From positions 992,001 through 1,056,000 of the forward strand of contig JAHDVF020000727.1 of assembly GCA_022606425.2 (NCBI GenBank): a stretch of DNA of 64,000 bases, given 5' to 3'. The notes under the pieces were generated by a model. It had not been told where the DNA came from. It did no database searches and saw only the letters and a program-made list of their open reading frames with translations. The stretch is from Lepidostoma basale. Taxonomy: Eukaryota; Arthropoda; Insecta; Trichoptera; Lepidostomatidae. A program made the translations under genes and the position numbers. Below are positions 56,965-64,000 of this stretch, one piece after another (the first letter of the stretch is position 1; every line of letters begins with the position of its first letter).

Positions 56965-57330
56965 CATGGTTTCCCCAGAGAAGTATGGAGAAAGAATGGA
57001 CCGCCAAACTGTTCTTTCCTGGCATACCTTTAGAGATTAATCTACAAGTACCATAAATTCATAAATCGTAAATAACCGCCTTTTAGTAATTGAGTAATTT
57101 GGCTTTGCCATGTTTTCCTCTCTTTTAATTTTTTTTTGCATTCACACTCCTTTCATTTAATTTTTAAATCATACGTCTCCCATTCATTGTTTTCATACAT
57201 AAAAATTATTATTATTATGTGTTCTATCATACGTTGTATTTCCATACATTCTTTTTAGTAGTCTCATTTCGAAGACCTTTTTTATTATTTTTATACTTTT
57301 TTAGAGAGCTCCAAGCTTCCTTTGCATGCA
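56965..57330 (-). mobile_element. GTTA-tail LINE fragment, decayed
   Basis: TGGTTTCCCCAGAGAAG, AATGGACCGCCAAACTG, TTTGGCTTTGCCATGTTTTC, then a degenerate remainder to AGAGCTCCAAGCTTCC. Confidence 0.6.
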
Positions 57331-57334
57331 AGAA

Positions 57335-57520
57335 GGTTGGTACTAGAACTCCATTATGTACTGCCATCTTGGTTTCAGTTGATATACTTCTTTAAAAATA
57401 AAACTTAAGAAAGGAAGTATGAGTCATTTTTGTATTCGTTTTATGTTTACAATTACATCTTTTGTAATTTATAACTATTCATTTTATGTGATTCCATTTC
57501 ATGGTTTACATACATAACTA
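57335..57520 (+). repeat. Family P3 upstream fragment
   Basis: GGTTGGTACTAGAACTCCAT, TACTGCCATCTTGGTTTC match the start of the P3 copy at 30628-30670. The downstream part is missing. Confidence 0.45.
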
Positions 57521-57636
57521 TAAATAAAATGGTTACTGATATTCCTATCCGCGATTAAACGTGGTTTGGTTGATGCATTAAACTAACTACGCATTATCAA
57601 AATGTTCATTTTACTGATGAAAATTTAAAATCAATA

Positions 57637-57960
57637 CAGTGTGTCTCAAAAGAAAGTTTATGTTTGTTTAGCTTACTGCGCGAAGGCTACGAAAACAGGG
57701 GGATTGTCAATCGGTAGCCTGGCTCTTGGAAATTCAGTCGTTATGGAGCGTTTCTCGGGAGCGTTCCGCGCGTTTTGCGTGCGTGAGTTTTACAAAAGCA
57801 GTGATTCGGCGACTGTAGCGCGTAGAAGATTCTACAACATTTGAGATTTTCGCCACTAAAATAATGGGCCAAGCATACCTCTCATTCGAAAATGTGTGAT
57901 AAAATTTGAAGAGACCAATAAAACACTGGAAAAAACAAAATCCGGGATCATCAAGAACAT
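57637..57960 (+). pseudogene. DUF4817-type DDE transposon remnant
   Basis: Starts with a terminal-repeat-like CAGTGTGTCTCAAAAGAAAG. The frame reads MERFSGAFRAFCVREFYKSS, DSATVARRRFYNI, stop, then after a shift IKFEETNKTLEKTKSG. This is the RAFCVE.YYK..DSVTAARR..VRNFEETG pattern of DUF4817 helix-turn-helix domains in Tc1/mariner-like elements. Only the N-terminus remains. Confidence 0.65.
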
Positions 57961-58136
57961 ACGTTTTATAAAACATATACTCGTACAAACATTTCGTATT
58001 TTCTCTGTTGGCAATTATTACATTAATACCACAATGCCTCAAGACTTAAGTCTTCAACCAGTGCGTCTTTTTTTTTTTTTTTTTTTTCTTGTATACAACA
58101 GGTCGCTTAAACCCAATTACTGTATACGCATTATTT

Positions 58137-58322
58137 TTAGCTATTATATTGATGATCCACATGACATGTGATAGGTAGCCAATCTATCGCCATTTTATTG
58201 TCACGTGAATTCTACACACCAGACCAAAGACAATGTGACAATCACACTGCCATCGCCGGGAATCGAACCCGGGACCTTCGGTATGGAAGTCAGAGCTTCT
58301 AACCACTCTGCCACGAAGGTCG
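58137..58322 (-). mobile_element. tRNA-derived SINE, complete copy
   Basis: Minus strand begins GACCTTCGTGGCAGAGTGG with A box, loop CTTCCAT and B box (GGGTTCGATTCCCGG), then body and a tail ending at TCAATATAATAGC. It lies beside a poly-T run (58066-58087) and directly against a LINE fragment. Confidence 0.8.
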
Positions 58323-58760
58323 TCTTGCCAGTCATGACGTACGGAGCCGAGACGTGGACACTGACAAAAGGTCTAGTCTACAGATTCAAGGTCGCTCAAC
58401 GCGCCATGGAAAGAGCCATGCCTGGAATAATCTTGAGGGACAGATTTAGAAACGAATTTATTCGACAACAAACAAGGTGACTGAGATGGCTCTGAGGATG
58501 GGCGGGCTGAAGTGGCGATGGGCTGGCCATATCTGTCGGAGAACCGACGGCGGATGAGGGAGACGGGTGCTGGAGTGGAGACCGTGTTCAGTATTCCGCA
58601 GAGTTGGACGTCCTCCTGCCCGCTGGACCGACGATCTGAAGAGGATTGCTGGACATGGATGGATGGGAGCGGCAACGGATAGGAGGCGGTGGCGTGCTTC
58701 GGGAGAGACCTACATTCAGCAGTGAATGACAGACGACTGATGATGATGAATTATTATATT
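58323..58760 (+). mobile_element. LINE 3' tail (type F)
   Basis: VLPVMTYGAETWTLTKGLVY, RFKVAQRAMERAMPGIILRD and RNEFIRQQTR, then shifted frames. Ends CAGACGACTGATGATGATGA, the (TGA)n-type tail common on insect LINEs. Confidence 0.8.
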
Positions 58761-58794
58761 ATTATATAATATATAATAAATAAAATCTCTTTAC

Positions 58795-59065
58795 TACTTC
58801 TTTAACAGAGCAATAGCTCAAATCGAGTCTTGACCTCCTTCAAATTTTGTTTTCAACTCGTCCTGTTCAGCCACCGTCTTCCGATTTGTAGCTTGTAGAA
58901 GCTGTGCCGTACTTTTCTTTACGTCATCCTCCCACCCCAGTCTAAGTTTTTCAATCCTTCTCCTACCCCCGGATGTCTAGTCATTATTATTTTAGGTACC
59001 CACGTATCTGGCATTCTCTGTACGTGTCCAGCCCATCTCAGTTTTATAATAGGAGTCTTAGGGGA
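58795..59065 (-). mobile_element. LINE 3' tail fragment (antisense)
   Basis: TCTTTAACAGAGCAATAGC, AACTCGTCCTGTTCAGCC, GTTTTTCAATCCTTCTCC, ACGTGTCCAGCCCATCTCAG. Same class as 6232-6480 and 45125-45385. Confidence 0.6.
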
Positions 59066-59394
59066 TATGTATGACTACAATCTCTTAACAGCTATACATA
59101 AAATGAACTGTAAACTTTGTAAACTTTTGAATCGTTATTAATTAATGTTTCGGAAATGAAAATAAAGCTGTTTATTTTCCATTTATATATAAAAGATCAC
59201 ATGTTTTGGAGGAGATCTCCATCTTCAGGTGTTAATGTATAACAAAAAACGAAACAAAAAAAGACTTATTAAAATGCATTTAAAAATCAATACAATGCAA
59301 AGGAATAATACATTTCAATTAAAAAAATACCAATTGCTTTAAGAACCAATAATTATTTTTTAACAATAGTATTACATAACAATTATATTTTAAA

Positions 59395-59625
59395 TAAAAA
59401 CACTGTTATAGATATTTCACAATTGATTATATTTCTTTCGAAATTGTTTACAGAAACACCTGATGATGCTAACATCGGTTAGTGAAACAGCAATCACGAC
59501 AATTTCGAAAGATCTACGAGTATAATCAATTTTGATATTTTATAACAGTGTTTTTATTTAAATATTTAATAATGTTGAAATATCAAAGTGTTTCCGCCAA
59601 AACAATGGATTATCTAATAATAATT
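59395..59625. repeat. Family P3 unit with inverted halves
   Basis: AACACTGTTATAGATATT and AATTGATTATATTTCTTTCG open the unit. The core CTGATGA (59460-59466), hairpin GCTAA-CATCGG-TTAGT, GAAAC (59484-59488), AGCAATCACGAC follows. Then the inverted flank GAAAGATCTACGAGTATAAT and the terminal CCGCCAAAACAATGG. The stem III palindrome is broken. Confidence 0.6.
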
Positions 59626-60394
59626 ATAAGGGATAATATAAAATTGTAGTTTGGAAAAAACATACATTTGAAAAAACATATTTTGCCTAGATTTAACCTT
59701 AACTTCAAATAAATAAATTAATGTTTCTGCCGAAGTCATTTTAGATTTTTCTGAATTTCTAATTTTGGACAATTACAACATTTTGTTAGTTGATATTTGA
59801 CATCTGTATCATAAAACCAATATCGTTTTCCTGTATACCTATATCGAATCGTGATTGATTGGTACACACAATTATAAATTTCAATTGTATGTTTTCGGAA
59901 CAAAATTTTCATATTTAATGTATTGTATAATTGACCATAATAAGTGTTAATTAGATAATTAATTAATGAAAAGAAGAATCTGAAACAGCATTAAATTATA
60001 AAAACGCTTAAAGAAAAATACAAAAATGAGTAAATATTATAACGAGTCCCTACTCCGATGTATTCACAACTCTTAACATCCGCGCACAATTGCAAATTTA
60101 TGATTATAAAAATCGCTTTTAAAAATATTAATTCGCGATTGCAGGGTGATAATGCGTGACTCGTGTAAATTCTGAATGATTATAGTTGATTTGGATTTCA
60201 TCGTGCGTTATTATAAACTCTAGATCTGTTTAACTGTAATAATTGCACGAATTTCCCGACTCGTACTCTTTATTCTGTTCGTTATTTTCTCTGTATAAAA
60301 ACTTTATATAATTAATTGATTTACTTTACCTCCTGAACTCGTGCTATTTCCGTCCAAGTGGAAACCCTTTTCAGTTTGAGGCTCACAAAACAAC
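59626..60394. other. No gene seen
   Basis: AT-rich. Probably the distal upstream region of the putative promoter at 60.4-60.9 kb. Confidence 0.35.
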
Positions 60395-60469
60395 TTACTT
60401 AGTTTTCCTAATTTTCAAAAACAACAATTTCCCCAATCGAGCTTTTACGTGATTTCCAAAAAATGCGCG

Positions 60470-60885
60470 GAGAGCAGCGAGGGATGTAGGGAGCTTCTCT
60501 CGAAGCCTTGTACCTCTTGTTAGTCGAGTAAACAAACTAATATTCGTCTCTCTCTCGCAGGCGCATCGGGCCAGACGCGAGAGTGGGAGCGCGCTTCTGT
60601 GGGATGGAACGGCCCGCCACGCGCGACGCAACCCTGCTCAAGCGACACACTCGGCGAAGAGACGCTGGTGACCGCGCGTGTCTTCTGCGCTCCCGATACT
60701 CGCGAGTGACATTCTGAGTAATTGAAAATCGTGATCGGATTTCAAATTCGAAATTAAAAACTTGTGTATTGGCTTTGAGTAACGATCAATCAGTGCTTAT
60801 CGCGGTGAAAACGAACGTACTTGGACCACTGTCATTTTCTGCTTTCCTGGTGTTTACCGGCTCGGCAACGGGACAAAAATTAAAG
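60470..60885 (+). promoter_or_regulatory. Candidate promoter and 5' exon of an off-window gene
   Basis: A CpG-rich block (60540-60720: GCGCATCGGGCC, GGGAGCGCGC, GGCCCGCCACGCGCGACG) is followed by an arthropod initiator-like TCAGT at 60790 and a donor-like AAAG|GTAAAA at 60885/60886. No ATG-started conserved frame lies between, so this would be a non-coding exon. Both the exon and its strand are inferences. Confidence 0.35.
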
Positions 60886-61770
60886 GTAAAAAACTTATTC
60901 ATTAATTTATTTGCACCGGTATGTTTGAAGATGATCGCATAACTTGTGAAAGAATGATAAATCGGTATGATAAGGCGATTGCTTAACGTCACTACGTTAT
61001 TGTAATACTGGTTTAATGATATAAGCTTGTTTGTATACAGCCTCATCTCGAACCATGCGTGTTTTTTGCGGTAGTAATAAATTGCTTTTCGCTCAAGTGA
61101 CTTTGTGAACATTCGCTATTGAAATACTGCAATCATTTTTAATTTAAACGTTAAGTATCTTACTCACTCTGAAACAATGCAGTGGATCCGTGGATTTATT
61201 AGTCAATTAAAACAGGAGGTTACACAATACACAACGTTGTATTATATCAGGGATAGCTGTTGATATAAAATACTATATAAGGTCTAAGTTATAACGGTTC
61301 TAAACTAAACATTATCTATATGAAAGCCCACGGAGGAAACCCAATTAAAATGATTTGTGAAAATGATATTGAACACATATTTTGCAGAATCTTGGGATCG
61401 TTTTAAATTATAGTTGAAGTAGGTATGTACCTGTAAAAATTATACGACGCTCTTTAATAATAAAATCACACTATGAAAAGTTTGATAAGCATGAATTGAA
61501 TTAAAAAACACTCATTGTATAACTGCACGTTCTCTACACATAACTCCCACGATATATATTTTTTTGCAAACTCGCAATTTCTGACATTTGCATTCGCAGA
61601 AATAGCAAAACGATTCACAAAAATGTCGATTAGGTAATTTCACTATACTAGGAAGCACATTAATTGTTTCGATAATAGTATATAAGAACAAGATATATTA
61701 TTTATTGTTTCTTGAACAAAGACGTGAAACTCCATATTAAATAATTAATACGCATGAAAACGTCAGTTTT
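60886..61770. other. No gene seen
   Basis: Would be intron of the putative off-window gene. No conserved frame or known repeat. Confidence 0.35.
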
Positions 61771-61774
61771 CTAC

Positions 61775-61910
61775 AAATTTTATTATATTTTATGGGCATG
61801 ACATGTTTCGCCCTTCTATGTCTATGTCCCAAGACATTTGATAATCCTTTAGAAGGGCGAAACATGTCATTCCCATAAAATATAATAAAACTTCTAGAAA
61901 ACTGACGTTT
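61775..61910. repeat. Snapback repeat with two GAA-ACATGT-C cores
   Basis: Outer arms of about 40 bp (TTTATTATATTTTATGGGCA then TGACATGTTTCGCCCTTCTA; mirrored on the right) flank a 35-bp spacer. On the plus strand the right half reads TTGATAA, hairpin CCTT-TAG-AAGG, GCGAA, ACATGT, C, ATTCCC. On the minus strand the left half has GGGACAT upstream able to pair with ATGCCC after the cut site. Confidence 0.65.
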
Positions 61911-62489
61911 TCAATTAAGATATATTATATTTCGCGTCCATTTAAAAAAGTTATCGATGTTAAAAATATATTGAAATCTTATTAAAAAAAACCTTTGCAT
62001 ATTTATCCACTAAACGATGCTATTGAACCTGGTGAAACCGATCAGGGTCAAATAAAAATTATGATAATATAATATTAAATCTTAATAACAATTCGGAACC
62101 TTTCATATCCTTTTTATGTTTTATTTGACCATAGGCGAAAAATAACGACTTACTCAAGGGTATTAGTTTGTAGAAATCATTGTGAGGTGATAAAATATGG
62201 AAGTGCTTCTCGCAACGGCAAGATAATAGTTCTAATTCAAATACAGTTCAGTAAAAAATATTAAAATAGATTTAAAGCATAACCTCTTTACGCTATTTTC
62301 TTTTCTTCATATTTGTGTACTTCAGTCAGCTCGAATGTTATTTATTGTGATGTGAAAAATTAAAAGAGTTCTGAAATATATTTTTATAGGTTATTAAATA
62401 TCATTATAAATATAATATAATATCACTGTTATCCACAATATAAATGCCATTATACACTATCTAATGGCGGCTAAGGGCCGATTCTTTCG
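61911..62489. other. No gene; decayed P1-like scrap
   Basis: AACCTGGTGAAACCGATC near 62025-62045 resembles a worn P1 core. The rest is unrecognised. Confidence 0.35.
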
Positions 62490-62935
62490 TGTTAGGTTAG
62501 CATGGTTCGATATCTTCTTCTCTTTATAGACCTTTGGTCTGTTCCTGAAATCAGGCTGGCCTCTCTTGGGACTCCCAGCTATCTCTCCATCTTTTCGGCG
62601 GTCTTCCAGGGGGACGGCAGCCGGCAGGAATCTGATGCGCCACAGCGTGTGGGATTCTGGTGGAATCCATCCTCTGCACGTGCGCATTCCAGTATCTTCT
62701 GCGTTGTCTGCCCCATCTCACGACATCCTCCACCTTGCAGATCTCGCGGATGGCCGTGTCCCTCACCCTATCGCGAATAGTCATTCCTGCTATCATCCTC
62801 AGCGTCCTCATCTCTGCCACCCGTATTTTAGCCTTCGTTCTTGTGGTATCCGCTCTGGTCTCAAAGCTATATGTCAGTATAGGCCTTACGCAGGTTTTAT
62901 ATATTCTGACCTTACTGTCAGTTCTCATATACTTT
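62490..62935 (-). mobile_element. LINE 3' tail (RIYKT-type), well preserved
   Basis: Minus strand 62928-62551: KVRIYKTCVRPILTYSFETR, KIRVAEMRTLRMIAGMTIRD, REICKVEDVVRWGRQRRRYW, IPAGCRPPGRPPKRWRD. One open frame of 125 residues, so a fairly young insertion. Confidence 0.85.
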
Positions 62936-62987
62936 ACTTAATATAATTTAATTTCGATATAATTTACCTAAAATAAGAGCAAAAAAC

Positions 62988-63365
62988 AACAAACCATCAC
63001 GCCATTTATCCGTAAACGTAGGCAGAGATACATTTCTAGATTCTTATACATACGTACAACGAGTCATACACGCACGTCCTTTCTTCCGACTATGAACATG
63101 GTCGACCTAATTTTTTTATTAATTTGGTCATGGCATATTTTCTTCATGGACTCCTTGTGTTCAATATATTAAAACCAGTGACCCTTTCATAATTTTGTTC
63201 ATAATAATTTCTTCTGCTCAACATTCCGTCCTGATATCAATATTTGAAAATCTGTCATACATTGTTTTGCCGTACATACGTCTAAGGTATGTCATTTATA
63301 CTGCATTTAGTATGCTCTCCTCTTTCTTTGGCCAGTTATATGCTTCGCTTCCATATTTAAGGAAT
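62988..63365 (-). mobile_element. GTTA-tail LINE fragment
   Basis: AACAACAAACCATCACGCC, CGAGTCATACACGCACGTCC, TTTGGTCATGGCATATTTTC, then antisense of RMYGKTMYDRFSNIDIRTEC and AKYMYGSEAYNW near 63350. Confidence 0.7.
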
Positions 63366-63790
63366 GGATATAAAATAAGATATTGAAAAAAAAATGCTTT
63401 CAAATTTTCAAATCGTATTTTTTTTATATAAAAGATAATCAGGATCGATTAAAATGATTCTATACGATTTTTTATAAAATAATAAATTATTTTAAATAAT
63501 TTGATTATTTTATTGGCTTGGCCCAAAAACTATGCAACCTGTGAAAATTGTTTAACACATTCACGTTTCGTTGCAAATGAAGTAACGGAAATGAAGAGAA
63601 CATTCTTAAATCTAGTATTATCAAAATTGCTTCAAGGTAAATACTAATTTGAGTTCCGACACCGCTGAATGTAGAAATTTATAGTAATCTTTTTTTTATA
63701 ATGATATGAATAAAATCGATTTTAAAGATTTAAGTTTTTTGCCAGGGTTGGCAGTGTATTTTCTAAAGTATTTAATCATTACACACCAAA
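63366..63790. other. No gene seen
   Basis: AT-rich and unrecognised. Confidence 0.4.
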
Positions 63791-63794
63791 TAAA

Positions 63795-64000
63795 ACGACC
63801 GCCACGCAACTCAATCCTGACACACCTCTCAAGATTCATCCACATTCATACAGCAAGTGATACACGCACGTCGATTCTTTCGCTAACATGGTCGACATTT
63901 AAAATTGGATTAATTTACCCATACCAAGTTTTCTTCGACCTCCCACAATTCCGTAATCCATTCACATCGTAAATGTATACTTTCTTAACCATTATTCCTT
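63795..64000 (-). mobile_element. GTTA-tail LINE, runs off the window
   Basis: AAACGACCGCCACGCAACTC, CATACAGCAAGTGATACACG, TACTTTCTTAACCATTATTC. It is the antisense of the RMVKKVYVND..CMNVEEA segment and continues past 64000. Confidence 0.7.

Noticed and set aside
62566..62946. Plus-strand frames of 92-126 residues
   Set aside because: Antisense of a LINE tail whose sense frame reads RIYKTC..GRPPKRW.

Overview
This is an AT-rich, repeat-packed window of an animal nuclear genome, almost certainly an insect. The genes have spliceosomal introns with GT-AG ends. The repeats include mariner, pogo/Tigger, hAT, piggyBac-like, a Helitron-like element, a tRNA-derived SINE and many 5'-truncated LINE tails. 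I cannot fix the order. An ALKBH2 gene, which Drosophila lacks as far as I recall, argues against a fruit fly.

Five conserved protein-coding genes occupy the first 34 kb. PGAP3 (minus, 1390-5906, seven coding exons) is a GPI-anchor remodelling enzyme of the CREST superfamily. A single-exon SIAH/seven-in-absentia E3 ligase lies at 7737-8585 (plus). Rabex-5 (minus, 11157-18568, nine coding exons) is the RAB5 exchange factor. IFT70/TTC30 (plus, 20913-23015, two coding exons) is an intraflagellar transport subunit, and a perfect X-box sits just upstream of its start codon. ALKBH2 (minus, 20414-33506, four coding exons) is a DNA-repair dioxygenase, and the whole IFT70 gene lies antisense inside its last intron. 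All exon junctions were checked by hand for GT-AG ends and frame continuity. The genes are not an operon and share no obvious pathway.

From 34 to 64 kb I found no conserved host gene. At 60.4-60.9 kb a GC-rich block may be a promoter and first exon of a plus-strand gene lying beyond the window. The rest is repeats: two mariners with TA duplications (29025-30345, nearly intact and inserted in a LINE; 43637-44917, dead), a hAT remnant, a higher-order satellite (39.2-39.7 kb), a SINE, and more than 20 3' ends of one LINE family that finishes in a (GTTA)n tail.

Two structures stand out. First, several unrelated-looking repeat families carry a CTGATGA-like core, a hairpin, GAA, a short A..T palindrome and then C. 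That is the layout of a type I hammerhead ribozyme. The best copies (50722-50783 minus, 47735-47797 plus) also have a paired stem I directly next to the predicted cleavage site. Second, 36188-37731 is a large palindrome divided by five TTAA tetranucleotides into modules A(57)-B(704)-A'(57)-B'(706).
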